Shown: positions 1 through 11,135, numbered from the stretch's first letter. The stretch: DNA of 35,697 bases from Granulicella sp. dw_53 (GCF_018449545.1 NZ_JAAVUR010000027.1:1-35697); one strand, 5' to 3'. Notes: generated by a model not told the origin, from the sequence alone. Program-made: numbers and translations.

Positions 1-22
1 GTAGAGACGAGTGCGATCTAAG

Positions 23-1309
23 TTACTTCTTTAATTTCAGCAGCAGGTCCTTCCGGATTTTTAGTGCGACTCCGGCATTGCGATCTGCTACTTCTGCGAC
101 GCGGTATTCTGCGGCTACGCCCAAGACCTGGCCGATTTCGGAGGCAGTCAAGTCGTAGTCCTTCGCAAGCCAGTCGGCCATGCTGTCTGTAGCGGCTTTC
201 AAAGCGCCATCGACACTGCCGTCAAAGCCGATCGCCGCGATGTAATCCGGAGTTTCAACTCGCGGGGTCTTGATGTTCTTGTTAGGTATGAGATCGACCG
301 AGAACTCCACATCCATGGAAGTCTCCAGCGCAGCGCCGTTAAGCTCACCATCACCTTGAAGAGCGTGCGCATCACCAAGATAAAGGAGCGCTCCCGGCAC
401 ATTAACCGGCAGGTACACCGTCGCTCCAGCCCCCACTTCGTTGAAGTCCATATTTCCGCCAGAGTTTCCGGAATCGAACGTCGGCGGGGCAGGCGGGCCG
501 GGGATCGTTGCCGTCCCGATCCCGCCGAGCATAGGGTGCAGCGGCACCTCAAACGCCGATAGGTGGCCACTACGGCCCTCCGGCCACGCAACCATGCGAT
601 TGCGGTCGAGGTGCCACGTTACGGCGCTCTTGTTGTCTTTTGTCATCACCGCCAGGTCACGGTTCATTGCAGTGTAAGAGATCACATCATCACTCTGGGC
701 TGTATCCCGGTTAAGCGTGAGTCGGAGGATATGGACCGCAAGGACGTCTCCGGGCATTGCCGAATCAACGTAAAAGGGACCCGTCTGCGGATCTCCACCA
801 GCCGTGCGACGAATGTTCTCGCCGTCAATACCTGCATTGTCTACGGTCTCGGTTCTCACGGTATCGCCCGGCGCGATATTAAGGGCCGGTGGATTCAAAG
901 CTGAGAAACTGCGATAGAAAACGGAAGGCTTGAACGTATGTGTTAGCGGTGGGCGAGAGGGACGTGGTGGCACGCGCGTTGCGACGAACGTCAGCCTTAA
1001 TGGATGTGGATCCTGCGGTCCGGAAGGAATGATCTCGCTTCCTCGGAAGCCATCCCGCGTAAGGGTCGCTTCACCCTCGGCACCGCCCGTCGTCCCTCGG
1101 AACAAAATCTTGGTTCCAGTCCGCGTTCCTACAAAGCGCTGTCCGAGCAACGTACCCGAAATACTGCCGTTCGTGTCCTGGATGAGGGTGCGGTCATACA
1201 TCTTGCTCCCGAGATAGTCGAAATCGACGATCCAATCGCCCGCGATGGACTTCTCCTGCGCGGGCGCTATGCTGCACGCGAGAGTCACCACGCAAATCAG
1301 CTTAAGCAT
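23..1309 (-). CDS. Secreted acetamidase/formamidase family protein
   Basis: The 428-residue product starts with a signal peptide (hydrophobic stretch at residues 4-14, likely cleavage after Ala-Pro-Ala near residue 17), so it is probably exported. Residues about 124-425 match the acetamidase/formamidase (FmdA/AmdA) fold, including the early segment with PPALNIAPGDTVRTETVDNA and the later G-N-M-D-F and AHALQGDGE segments typical of the family. Family members hydrolyse short amides such as formamide to the acid and ammonia. Residues 20-115 form an extra beta-rich domain not found in the cytoplasmic enzymes; its role is unknown. A GGAG ribosome site lies 6 nt before the ATG. The substrate cannot be read from sequence. 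The family call is fairly sure, the exact reaction is not. Confidence 0.85.
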   Translation of the reverse strand: MLKLICVVTLACSIAPAQEKSIAGDWIVDFDYLGSKMYDRTLIQDTNGSISGTLLGQRFVGTRTGTKILFRGTTGGAEGEATLTRDGFRGSEIIPSGPQDPHPLRLTFVATRVPPRPSRPPLTHTFKPSVFYRSFSALNPPALNIAPGDTVRTETVDNAGIDGENIRRTAGGDPQTGPFYVDSAMPGDVLAVHILRLTLNRDTAQSDDVISYTAMNRDLAVMTKDNKSAVTWHLDRNRMVAWPEGRSGHLSAFEVPLHPMLGGIGTATIPGPPAPPTFDSGNSGGNMDFNEVGAGATVYLPVNVPGALLYLGDAHALQGDGELNGAALETSMDVEFSVDLIPNKNIKTPRVETPDYIAAIGFDGSVDGALKAATDSMADWLAKDYDLTASEIGQVLGVAAEYRVAEVADRNAGVALKIRKDLLLKLKK

Positions 1310-1588
1310 TCGTTCTCCATTCGAATCTCTAGCAGGCTACGCGTTTTCCTTAGTGCTGGAAAGTCGGCACAACGGAAGTGACCTGCGATTCAACGCTTCC
1401 CAATCCCAGCCGAATCCCGAACGGCCCCGCCGCTGAAGTGAGTGCAAAATACATAAGAAACGGACCGAAAATTATTTGGCATATATATACTTGACCAACC
1501 CGCCATGAGTCATGATTAGATGGATTCTCTTTATAGAGATGCAAAGCGTCCATCCCCAAATGGGAACATCTGTCTAGGTCTTTCTGCC

Positions 1589-1807
1589 ATGCTCATACGA
1601 CTTCTAAAATCCGGATGCTTTGCCGTCCTGACGGCGGGAGTCGCTGCTGTTTTGCTCCTGCTTATCTCTTTTGTTGCAATTCTGGCTGCAACAAAAAATA
1701 GCAACAGTAGTGGAATTGGTGCGATTGGGGTCGGAGGTACTTGGTTCACAATCCCCCTCGTACTGATATTTTTCTTGGCGTTCTGGTTTTTCTGGAAGCG
1801 GAGCTAA
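1589..1807 (+). CDS. Small hypothetical membrane protein
   Basis: The frame is open from an ATG at 1520, but the first 23 residues of that longer version look non-coding, so the ATG at 1589 (starting MLIRLLKSG) is preferred, giving 72 residues. It has two predicted membrane helices: one after the start, rich in Ala/Val/Leu, and one near the C-terminus (about the last 25 residues, aromatic-rich, ending FWFFWKRS). A Ser/Asn/Gly-rich loop joins them. No family is recognised. The ribosome site is weak. Hydrophobic pattern and position support a real gene, but it could be a chance frame. Confidence 0.45.
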   Translation: MLIRLLKSGCFAVLTAGVAAVLLLLISFVAILAATKNSNSSGIGAIGVGGTWFTIPLVLIFFLAFWFFWKRS

Positions 1808-1881
1808 GAAGAATCGGACACTCCTCAATGATGGCGGTGGGTAAGCGAAGTATATTCATGCCAATTATTTCCCCGCAATTT

Positions 1882-2167
1882 CCCCAGCAAAATCCCATGT
1901 CAACCCCCAAAACCACCTAACCCATTGACCCCCAAAGAGATAAAAGTGGCACTCCAGTTTCGGTCAAACCCATATACTTAAAACAGAAGCAGAAAAAAGC
2001 CCCGGCCATAACCGGGGCTTTTCTCTCGTTCTTTACAAATTTGGAGACTAACTCGAAGCCTGTCACGTATTTGGACGTAACCCCTTTGCTTGGCCATACT
2101 TAGCGGCCATCGAAGCCACTATCCGCATGAATACAAACGGGTTACGCCCAGTCAAGGGGGGAGGGGG
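1882..2167 (+). repeat. Dispersed intergenic element, copy 1
   Basis: This is the first of three related copies (others at 22970-23265 and, inverted, 26965-27223). It opens with CAGCAAAATCCCATGTCAA, then AACCACCTAACCCA, then ATAAAAGTGGCACTCCAGTT with TTCGGTC, then a strong hairpin, and closes with a module running from GTATTTGGACGTAACCCC to GTCAAGGGGGG. The G-run ends 8 nt before the stop codon of the convergent mreB. It fills the 367-nt space between the small membrane gene and mreB, and no coding sequence is seen in it. Confidence 0.8.
1995..2022 (+). terminator. Hairpin terminator inside element copy 1
   Basis: An 11-bp perfect stem (AAAAGCCCCGG / CCGGGGCTTTT) encloses a 6-nt loop, followed by a T-rich tail. 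Because A-runs precede and T-runs follow, it could work in both directions, ending transcripts from the left gene and perhaps read-through from mreB. Confidence 0.8.
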
Positions 2168-2174
2168 CCCCGGA

Positions 2175-3194
2175 CTAATCGATAGAGATCTTACGCAGCA
2201 GCTTGAAGTCCGAGAGCATCTTGCCCGTGCCCAGAACCACCGAGGCCAGCGGATCGTCCGCAATGGAGACCGGAAGTCCCGTCTCCTCGCGAATCCGCTT
2301 ATCGAGGTTCTTGATCAGCGCTCCGCCGCCCGTCAGCACGATGCCGCGGTCGGAGATATCCGCCGAAAGCTCCGGAGGAGTCCGCTCCAGCGCCACGCGA
2401 ATCGCGTTGATGATGGTCGCAATGCACTCGCTCAAGGCCTCGCGGATCTCCGAGTCCTCAATCGTGATGGTCTTCGGAACGCCCTCGATCAGGTTGCGTC
2501 CCTTCACCTCCATCATGATCGGCTTGTCCAGCGGAAACGCCGAACCCAGCGTGATCTTGATCAGCTCCGCGGTGCGCTCGCCGATCAGCAGGTTGTACTT
2601 CCGCTTCAGGTAGGTCATCACGGCCTCGTCCATCTGGTTGCCCGCCATCCGGACCGACCGCGAATAGACGATGCCAGCCAGCGAGATCACGGCAATATCC
2701 GTGGTTCCGCCGCCGATGTCGACGACCATGTTTCCGCCCGGCTCGGTGATAGGCAAACCCGCGCCAATCGCGGCGACCATCGCCTGCTCCACCAGGTGAA
2801 CCTCGCTCGCCTTGGCCCGGTACGCCGAGTCCATGACCGCGCGCTTCTCCACCTGCGTAATCTCGCTTGGCACGCCGATCACGATGCGCGGATGCACCAT
2901 CATCTTCCGGTTGTGAGCCTTATGGATGAAGTAGTTCAGCATCTTCTCCGTATGCCGGAAGTCGGCGATTACGCCGTCCTTCATAGGCTTGATGGCAACG
3001 ATATTGCCGGGTGTTCGTCCCAGCATCTCCTTGGCCTCTTTGCCTACCGCCTCTACCTCGTTGGTTAGTTTGTTGACTGCGATAATGGACGGTTCGTTGA
3101 CGATGATTCCTTTGCCATGTGCGAATACCAGCGTATTCGCCGTGCCCAGGTCAATCGCGAGATCGCTCGAGAAAAGGCTGAAGAGGGACCGCAT
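2175..3194 (-). CDS. mreB: Rod shape-determining protein MreB (actin homologue)
   Basis: MreB polymerises into membrane-bound filaments that guide the elongasome along the cell side wall. The sequence shows the actin-fold ATP-binding signatures: phosphate-1 DLAIDLGTANTLV, phosphate-2 VVDIGGGTTDIAV, and adenosine loop GIVLTGGGALIKNLDKRI. The frame is open to an ATG at 3239, but the conserved protein begins near MRSLFSLFSSDLAIDLG, so the ATG at 3194 (339 residues) is preferred; starts at 3215 or 3239 are possible. It stands alone on the minus strand, about 9 kb from mreCD, instead of heading an mreBCD operon. A TACAAT box on the minus strand (3297-3292) may be its -10. Confidence 0.95.
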   Translation of the reverse strand: MRSLFSLFSSDLAIDLGTANTLVFAHGKGIIVNEPSIIAVNKLTNEVEAVGKEAKEMLGRTPGNIVAIKPMKDGVIADFRHTEKMLNYFIHKAHNRKMMVHPRIVIGVPSEITQVEKRAVMDSAYRAKASEVHLVEQAMVAAIGAGLPITEPGGNMVVDIGGGTTDIAVISLAGIVYSRSVRMAGNQMDEAVMTYLKRKYNLLIGERTAELIKITLGSAFPLDKPIMMEVKGRNLIEGVPKTITIEDSEIREALSECIATIINAIRVALERTPPELSADISDRGIVLTGGGALIKNLDKRIREETGLPVSIADDPLASVVLGTGKMLSDFKLLRKISID

Positions 3195-3291
3195 GTTGTG
3201 TATGCGGGAGTAACGCATCTGAAAGTTGTTCGAAGACATTCTGCGGGTTCATTCCTGGTAGCGGGTCTAGAAGGTGACAGTCTTAGTCGGT

Positions 3292-3297
3292 ATTGTA
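3292..3297 (-). promoter_or_regulatory. Possible -10 box for mreB
   Basis: TACAAT on the minus strand lies about 95 nt before the preferred mreB start. No convincing -35 hexamer sits 17 nt upstream, so this is a weak call. Confidence 0.3.
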
Positions 3298-3381
3298 CGG
3301 CCTGTGGACGCTCGCCGTTTCTCAGGAGTCATATGCGAAGTAACACTTTCAGGGCATAAAGCCCTTCCGCGTCAATCTCGA

Positions 3382-3387
3382 TACAAT
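3382..3387 (+). promoter_or_regulatory. Possible -10 box for ald
   Basis: TACAAT lies 26 nt before the ald start codon, and a GGAGAAG ribosome site follows. No clear -35 hexamer is present. Confidence 0.35.
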
Positions 3388-3413
3388 CTAAGAACATTGT
3401 CTCGGAGAAGAAC

Positions 3414-4526
3414 ATGATCGTTGGCGTACCCAGGGAAGTGAAAGACCACGAAAGCCGCGTCGGCGTAACCCCCGCAGGCGTAAAGGCTCTCGTCGAAGCT
3501 GGCCACACCGTACTCGTCGAGCACGATGCAGGCGCTCTCTCCGCCTTCCCCGACGACGAATACCAGTCCGCGGGCGCCGAGATCGTCGGCTCCGCCTACG
3601 ACGTCTGGCGTCTCGCTGAGATGGTTGTCAAAGTAAAAGAGCCAGTCGAGAAGGAGTACAAGCACTTCCGCGAAGGCCTCGTTCTCTTCACCTACCTCCA
3701 CCTCGCGCCGCTCACCGACCTCACCAACGCTCTGCTGGAGAAGAAGGTCACCGGAATCGCCTACGAGACCGTCCGCGACCGCGCCGGCGCTCTTCCGCTC
3801 CTCACCCCCATGAGCGAGGTCGCCGGCCGCATGAGCGTCCAGGTCGGAGCCGCCTACCTGGAGAAGGAGCACGGCGGACGCGGAGTCCTCCTCGGCGGCG
3901 TCCCCGGAGTCGCTCCTGGCAACGTCTGCATCATCGGCGGAGGCATCGTCGGCACCAACGCCGCGAAGATCGCCCTCGGAATGGGAGCCAAGGTCACCTT
4001 GATCGACCTCAACCTCAACCGCCTCCGCGAGCTCGACGACATCTTCGGAGGCCGTCTCTACACCGTAGCCTCCAACAGCTACAACATCGAGCGAGCCACC
4101 TCGGAGGCCGACCTGGTCATCGGTGGCGTCCTGATCCCCGGCGCAGCCGCCCCCAAGATCGTCACCAAGGCCATGGTCGCGAAGATGAAGAAAGGCGCGG
4201 TCATCGTCGACGTAGCCATCGACCAAGGCGGTTGCATCGAGACCGCCCGTCCGACGACGCACTCCAACCCCTCCTACGAGGTCAACGGAGTCGTCCACTA
4301 CTGCGTCACCAACATGCCCGCAGCAGTCCCCAATACCTCGACCCTGGCCCTGACCAACGCCACCTTCCCCTACGTCCTTAAGCTCGCCCGCCTCGGAGCG
4401 AAAGCCGCCATCTCCGAGGACAAAGGCATCGCCGAGGGAGTCAACACCTTCGACGGAACCCTCACCTACGGCGCAGTGGCCGCGGCCCAGCAGCGCGAAT
4501 GGAAGCCCATCGCCGAACTCGTCTAG
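3414..4526 (+). CDS. ald: Alanine dehydrogenase
   Basis: Ald interconverts L-alanine and pyruvate plus ammonia with NAD, linking amino-acid use, peptidoglycan precursor supply and redox balance in the cytoplasm. The 370-residue length is standard. The N-terminus MIVGVPREVKDHESRVGVTP carries the family signature with the pyruvate-binding Arg. The Rossmann dinucleotide site is IIGGGIVGTNAAKIALGMGA at about residues 177-196, followed by the acidic ribose-binding residue in TLIDLN. The active-site Lys/His region (VKVKEP and FTYLHLAP) is present. It is divergent from mreB and 70 nt ahead of the kinase gene, with no terminator seen between. Confidence 0.96.
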   Translation: MIVGVPREVKDHESRVGVTPAGVKALVEAGHTVLVEHDAGALSAFPDDEYQSAGAEIVGSAYDVWRLAEMVVKVKEPVEKEYKHFREGLVLFTYLHLAPLTDLTNALLEKKVTGIAYETVRDRAGALPLLTPMSEVAGRMSVQVGAAYLEKEHGGRGVLLGGVPGVAPGNVCIIGGGIVGTNAAKIALGMGAKVTLIDLNLNRLRELDDIFGGRLYTVASNSYNIERATSEADLVIGGVLIPGAAAPKIVTKAMVAKMKKGAVIVDVAIDQGGCIETARPTTHSNPSYEVNGVVHYCVTNMPAAVPNTSTLALTNATFPYVLKLARLGAKAAISEDKGIAEGVNTFDGTLTYGAVAAAQQREWKPIAELV

Positions 4527-4565
4527 CGGCTCGGCAGCCCGGCGCCCCAACCGCAACGCCGCGCC

Positions 4566-4571
4566 TATAAT
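4566..4571 (+). promoter_or_regulatory. Possible -10 box for the NtrY-like kinase
   Basis: A perfect TATAAT sits 25 nt ahead of the start codon, followed by a GGAGG ribosome site. No recognisable -35 is present. The surrounding TATAATCGCTTCACG resembles GATAATAGCTTCACG ahead of mreC. Confidence 0.4.
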
Positions 4572-4596
4572 CGCTTCACGGAGGACGGCAAAAGCC

Positions 4597-7097
4597 ATGC
4601 CCTTAAGCTCGAATCGGAGAAAAGGGTTCACGATCGCCCTCGGCACCTGCCTGCTGGTGCTCATCTCGGCCCTCGCCGCTCTCAACGCCTTCAACATCAA
4701 ATTCCTCAATCCAGCGACAACGCAGCAGATCTTCGTCTTCACCGGTCTCTCGATCGTCGCCTTCATCCTCTTCGTTACCGTCCTCGTCCTGCTCGTCCGC
4801 AACGTCCTGAAGCTCTACGCAGACCAGCGCAGCCGCGTCATGGGAGCTCGTCTCCGCACTCGCATGCTCGTCGGAGCGGTCCTCGTCAGCCTCATTCCCA
4901 TCGTCTTCATGTTCGCCTTCAGCTACGGTCTGATGAACCGAGCAGTCGAACGCTGGTTCTCCGGCCCTGTTACCTCCATGCGGGAAGACAGCAACAGCAT
5001 GGCATTGGAGCTCGCGCGCTACACCACCTCCAACGCCCGCGCCGAAGCGGACTCAATCGCAACCACTCTCCCCGCTCTGGAGAACCCCAACCCGATCTCG
5101 ACACCCTCGGTCCGAGCAGGCAAACACTCCGCACTCTCCGCAGCCCGCCGCAACCAGGAGGCGATCGACGCTGTCCTGCGCCAGCACGAGATCACCTTGC
5201 AGAACGGCTTCGCCATCGTCTACAGCGACGGTCGCGCCATCACGGCCCTCCAGATGCCGCAGCGCGACGGCACGATGGCGCAGCTCAAGCCCTGGCTGTC
5301 GGAACGCAACCCCGACGACGACGGATCGAATTCAGCGCCGACCAACAACCGCTTACAGGTCGATTCCACCGACGCAGCCATCCTCACCGCCGCCCGCCGC
5401 AGCGATCAGCCCGTCTTCTCCATCGGCCAGACCGACTACGCTCTCGGAGCCTCGACGCTCAAGCCTGGAACGACCGTAGTCGTCGGCCTTCCGATGCCGT
5501 ACGGAATGGCCGCGACCATGACGCGTCTGCGCAACGCCGCGGAGGACTACTGGACCGTCTTCCGCAGCCGCAATCAGGTCCGCTACCTCTACACCATCCT
5601 GCTGCTCATGATGACCAGCCTCGCCCTCTTCGCCTCCAGTTGGCTCGCCCTGCACCTCTCCAAGCAGGTCACCAAGCCGGTCGAAGCGCTGGCAGACGCG
5701 ATGGAGGCCATCGCCGCCGGCGACTACGCCCACCGCGTCAAGGAGAGCGCCACGCAGGAGCTCGGCGAGCTCGTCCGTAGCTTCAACCACATGGCCTCCG
5801 ACCTCGAAGACAGCCGCCGCGCCGTCGAGAGCTCCACCATCCAGCTCTCCGCCGCCAATACCGCCCTCGAAGCCCGTCGCGGCGAGCTCGAAACGATGCT
5901 CGAGACCATTCCCAACGGAGTCGCGACCCTCGACCCAGGCCGCCGCATCATCCTCACCAACCGCGCCCTCTCCGAGATGATGGATCCTGGCGGACAACGC
6001 CCTTTCCTTGGCATGCCCATCGAAGCGGTCTTCCCGGCCGAGGTCTACGAGGTGCTGGACCGCCTCATCCTGCGCAGCCACCGTATGGGCTCCGCCTCCG
6101 GCGAGATCGAGCTCACCCATCCCACCGCCGATCTGAAGGCAAGCTTCAGCGGCACCACCAATCTCCTCGCGACCGTTGCTCTCCTCGAGGTCTCCGGCCC
6201 AGTCGCTCGCCGCGAGCACCAAGGCTACGTCCTCGTCCTCGAAAACGCGACGGAGCTCCTCCACGCGCAGAAGCAGTCTGCCTGGAAGGAGGTCGCCCGC
6301 CGCGTCGCCCACGAGATCAAGAACCCACTCACTCCTATCAGCCTCTCCGCGGAGCAGATCCGCCGCCACATCGATCGCCTCGCGAACACCCTCACCGAGC
6401 ACGCCGTCGAATCGCCCTCCGTCGCGGTCATCCGCCGTTGTAGCGAGGTCATCACCTCTTCGGTCGAGAGCATGCGGTCGCTCGTCGACCAGTTCGGCGC
6501 GCTCGCGGAGTTTCCCACGGCTCGGCCTCGCCCAGCCGACCTCAATACCATCGTCGAGAACTCTCTCGCCCTCTTCGCAGGCCGTCTGCAGAGCATCCGC
6601 ATCGTCCGCAAGCTCGCCCCCGATCTTCCCCTCGTCCTCGCCGACCCCGAAGCCCTCAAGCGCGCCCTCGGCAACCTCGTCGACAACGCTGCCGAAGCCA
6701 TGCAACAGAGCCTCTTCCGTGAGCTTTGCCTCTCCACCGAACTGCTCGAAAACGGTATGGTCGAGCTTACGATAGCCGACTCCGGAACCGGGCTCACCGA
6801 CGAGATGCGCGAGCGTCTCTTTCTGCCCTACTTCTCCACCAAGCAGCGCGGTACCGGCCTCGGGCTGGCGATCGCCGCCAAGATCATCCAGGAGCATCAG
6901 GGCACCATTCGTGCCGAGAAGAACGAGCCTGCGGGAGCAAAGTTTATCGTCGAGCTGAAACCTGCGGCCATCTCAGATGGTGATCCAGATCAGGTTCCTG
7001 CTACTACATCCCCACTGCTACGGCGACGCACCGTCGACTATGAGTCTCCCGACCTCGCGACCCTTACCACCGCCGATTCAAACACCAAGGTCCCGCA

Positions 7098-7101
<4 letters not shown>
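4597..7101 (+). CDS. NtrY-like membrane sensor histidine kinase
   Basis: This 834-residue kinase has three N-terminal membrane helices (about residues 10-33, 45-68, 88-111), a periplasmic region of about 210 residues, a fourth helix near 328-350, a HAMP linker at about 352-406, a PAS domain from about 430, a HisKA domain with the phospho-accepting His at about 572 (VAHEIKNPLTPISLSAEQI), and a HATPase domain with N box NLVDNAAEAM near 692, G1 DSGTG near 728 and G2 GTGLGLAIA near 752. This order is that of NtrY, which senses an envelope or redox/nitrogen-related signal and phosphorylates NtrX. Its last codon overlaps the regulator start (ATGA), so the two are translationally coupled partners. 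The signal it senses is unknown. Confidence 0.92.
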
Positions 7102-8489
<1,388 letters not shown>

Positions 8490-8501
8490 TGGGCTAAGCC
8501 C

Positions 8502-8780
8502 TCAGGCCTGTTCCGCAGTCGTAGGATCGATCATTCTGCGAACCAGCAAAATAGAGTCGGCAGGGAAGCCGCCCAGCTTCGCATGCTGCCGAACCGCGGC
8601 TTCGTCCGGTGCAATGTAGATGCAATACATCTTGTCGTCGGTCACGAAGGATTCGACCCACTGGACCTGAGGGCCTACCTCGCGGATCGCAGCGCACGAG
8701 GTTTGGGAGGCCGCAAGAAACTGCTCTGGAGTGAGCTTGCCGAGACCGGGCATGTTCCGTTCAATCACAAACTTGGGCAT
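8502..8780 (-). CDS. DUF4242 family small protein
   Basis: This 92-residue protein starts MPKFVIERNMPGLGKLTPEQ and contains the VQWVESFVTDDKMYCIY core typical of DUF4242 proteins, which form small ferredoxin-like dimers; the biochemical role is not settled. The frame stays open upstream, but the ATG at 8780 has an excellent AAGGAGG ribosome site and matches the family start. Its 3' end faces the regulator gene 12 nt away. It lies 76 nt downstream of era on the same strand, so the two may be co-transcribed. Confidence 0.85.
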   Translation of the reverse strand: MPKFVIERNMPGLGKLTPEQFLAASQTSCAAIREVGPQVQWVESFVTDDKMYCIYIAPDEAAVRQHAKLGGFPADSILLVRRMIDPTTAEQA

Positions 8781-8856
8781 AAAATGTCCCCTCCTTTTCG
8801 GCGAGGAGCATAGCATAAACCCTGATATGCAGGGGATTGCAGCCAACCAGGAAGCC

Positions 8857-9906
8857 CTACTTCTCCTCCGAAGCCTGCTTCTCCGCAATCAACTCCAACT
8901 GCCGCCGCCAGTCGAGTTCCTCGACAAACCCGCGGCTCGACCGCCACTCCTCCTGCACCTTCACAAACAGCTCCAGAAACACCCGCGTCCCCAGCAGGCT
9001 CTCGATATCCTTCCGCGCCGCGGTTCCGATCTTCTTCAGCATCTCGCCCTGCTTGCCGATCAGGATCGCCTTCTGCCCCGTCCGTTCGCAGAAGATCGCC
9101 GCGGCGATCTTCGTCACCGGCAGCTTGCCGTCCTTCATCTTCTTCATCGAAGCCGGCTCCTCGAACCGTTCGATCACCACCGCCGTCGCATAAGGAACCT
9201 CCTCGCCCGTCAGCATCAGGATCTTCTCTCGAATCAGCTCCGCCACCAGAAATCTCTCCGGCTGATCCGTCAACTGATGCTTCGGAAAGTACCGCTGCCC
9301 CTCCTTCAACTGCCCGACGACCTTATCCAGCAGCAGCTCCAGACCTTCCTTCTTCCGCGCCGAGATCGGAATCACATCCGCGAATGGATGCAGACTCCCC
9401 CAATGCGCCATCAGTGGCAAAAGCTCTTCCTTCCGCACCGCGTCCATCTTGTTTAATACCAGAATCACCGGACAATCCAGCTTCTGAATCAGCGCCAGTG
9501 CGAAGTCGTCCTCCGCCGCGCTCATCGCCATCCGCCCCGTGGCCTTCACGCCCTCGCCTTCAGCCGAAACCTTCGCCAGCCGATGCGTCACATCCACAAT
9601 GAACAGCACCGCATCGCGGCTCTCCAGTGCATCGTGGACCTCCTGCATCATCCTGCGGTCGAGCTGCGTATCCGGCTTATGCACCCCCGGCGTATCCACC
9701 AGAATCACCTGCGCCGCCGGATGTCCCGGCTCTCCCTTGCCCTTCTTCTTCAGCGGCACCTCGAGCACCCCATGAATGCGCGTCCGCGTCGTCTGCGGCT
9801 TATGGGTGACGATGGCCAGCTTCTGCCCCAGCAGGGCATTCAGCAGCGTTGACTTGCCGGCGTTGGGCCGGCCAATGATAGAGACAAATCCAGAACGAAA
9901 GGCCAT
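8857..9906 (-). CDS. era: GTPase Era
   Basis: Era binds the 3' end of 16S rRNA and helps 30S subunit maturation. The G domain shows G1 GRPNAGKST, G2 around PQTTRTRIHG, G3 DTPG, G4 NKMD and G5 SARK; the C-terminal KH RNA-binding domain includes ERTGQKAILIGKQGEMLKKI. At 349 residues it is longer than the usual roughly 300. The extra length sits in two places: a short Lys/Gly-rich insert before the G3 motif (KKKGKGEPGH) and an insert of about 25 residues after VDVTHRLAKV, before the G4 region. Neither disturbs a catalytic motif. Its 5' end is divergent from the esterase gene across 39 nt. Confidence 0.96.
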   Translation of the reverse strand: MAFRSGFVSIIGRPNAGKSTLLNALLGQKLAIVTHKPQTTRTRIHGVLEVPLKKKGKGEPGHPAAQVILVDTPGVHKPDTQLDRRMMQEVHDALESRDAVLFIVDVTHRLAKVSAEGEGVKATGRMAMSAAEDDFALALIQKLDCPVILVLNKMDAVRKEELLPLMAHWGSLHPFADVIPISARKKEGLELLLDKVVGQLKEGQRYFPKHQLTDQPERFLVAELIREKILMLTGEEVPYATAVVIERFEEPASMKKMKDGKLPVTKIAAAIFCERTGQKAILIGKQGEMLKKIGTAARKDIESLLGTRVFLELFVKVQEEWRSSRGFVEELDWRRQLELIAEKQASEEK

Positions 9907-9945
9907 CCCCCATTATCTCCTGCCCACTCGTTTACACTGGTCGCC

Positions 9946-11076
9946 ATGCGCCATTCCTTTGCGGTTTCTCTCATTACGGTCTTCCTTTGCCTGTCTCTCC
10001 AGGCCCAGACCTCGATTGACTCGCACCAGGTCAACCCCGACCACACCATCACCTTCCGCTACCAGGACCCCAACGCCAAGAAGGTAGTAGTCGCCTTCGA
10101 CGGTCTCCCCAAGCCCCTTCCCATGGCTCAGGACGCCACCGGCCTCTGGACCGCCACCACGCCCCCGCTCGCCCCCCAGATCTACGCCTACCGCATCGAC
10201 GTCGAGGACCGCCCCCACTTCGATCCCTGGAACTTCAACATCACCCCGAACCTCTTCTACCAGGGAGCCGAGGTCGAGGTCCCCGCCGACACCCCCATGC
10301 CCTGGGACATCGCCGCCGTCCCCCACGGCGCCGTCAACCACCACACCTACAACACCAGGGTCGTCGTCGGCCTTCCCGCCAACCAGGGCAGCTACTATGT
10401 CTACACTCCGCCGGGCTACAGCGCGAACGCCAAGAAGCCCTACCCCGTCCTCTACCTGCTCCACGGCTGGAGCCAGACCGCTGCCGCCTGGACCGCCATC
10501 AACCAGGCCGACATCATCTTCGACAACCTCATCGCCCAGGGCAAGATGAAGCCCATGATCGTCGTCATGCCCCTCGGCTACGGCGATATATCCTTCGCCA
10601 AATCCTTCAAGGTCTGGAACGACACTGCCATCATCGACCGCAACACCCAGCTCTTCTCCCAGACCCTCCTCACCGAAGTCCTGCCCCAGGTCGAGTCCAC
10701 CTACAACGTCTCGCGCAAGCGGGAGGACCGCGCCATCGCCGGCCTCTCCATGGGCGGTCTCGAAAGCCTCACCATCGGCCTCGCCAACACCGACAAGTTC
10801 GCCTGGGTCCTCGGCCTCAGCTCCGCCATCCAGCGCCTCGACTTCGCAACGACGATGGCCACCCTCGACCCCAAAGCCGCCAACCTCCGCCTCCTCTGGG
10901 TCTCCTGCGGCACCGAGGACGACCTCATCACCCCCAACCGCAAGTTCGTAGCCTTTCTCAAGACCAAAAACATGCCGGTCACCCCTATCGAGACCCCCGG
11001 CCGCCACACCGCCCTCGTCTGGCGCGAAAACCTCACCCAGTTCGCGCCACTCCTCTTCCAACCAGCCACGCACTAA
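9946..11076 (+). CDS. Secreted alpha/beta-hydrolase esterase (Fes/feruloyl-esterase-like)
   Basis: A signal peptide (hydrophobic residues 5-18, likely cut after LQA) directs export. Residues about 25-110 form an immunoglobulin-like early-set domain of the kind found before esterases acting on carbohydrate esters or siderophores. Residues about 135-370 are the esterase D-like hydrolase: oxyanion region YLLHGW, nucleophile elbow AGLSMGG, and the final catalytic His in GRHTALVWRENL. The family cleaves esters such as feruloyl- or acetyl-sugars or enterobactin-type siderophores; the actual substrate is unknown. Codons are strongly C-ending. It converges on the cytochrome P460 gene. Confidence 0.88.
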   Translation: MRHSFAVSLITVFLCLSLQAQTSIDSHQVNPDHTITFRYQDPNAKKVVVAFDGLPKPLPMAQDATGLWTATTPPLAPQIYAYRIDVEDRPHFDPWNFNITPNLFYQGAEVEVPADTPMPWDIAAVPHGAVNHHTYNTRVVVGLPANQGSYYVYTPPGYSANAKKPYPVLYLLHGWSQTAAAWTAINQADIIFDNLIAQGKMKPMIVVMPLGYGDISFAKSFKVWNDTAIIDRNTQLFSQTLLTEVLPQVESTYNVSRKREDRAIAGLSMGGLESLTIGLANTDKFAWVLGLSSAIQRLDFATTMATLDPKAANLRLLWVSCGTEDDLITPNRKFVAFLKTKNMPVTPIETPGRHTALVWRENLTQFAPLLFQPATH

Positions 11077-11135
11077 GTCGTGGGTCGTTCAGAAGTCGCG
11101 GCTGTTCAGAAAAAGAGACAAGTTGGGGAAAAATT

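Noticed and set aside
1465..1500. A/T-rich stretch around ATTATTTGGCATATATATAC considered as a dif site
   Set aside because: It lacks the paired XerC/XerD half-sites with the right spacing, and the skew switch is elsewhere.
8780..8888. Longer N-terminus for the DUF4242 protein (start at 8888)
   Set aside because: The extra 36 residues are Arg/Ser-rich, run across the end of era, and the AAGGAGG site clearly serves the ATG at 8780.
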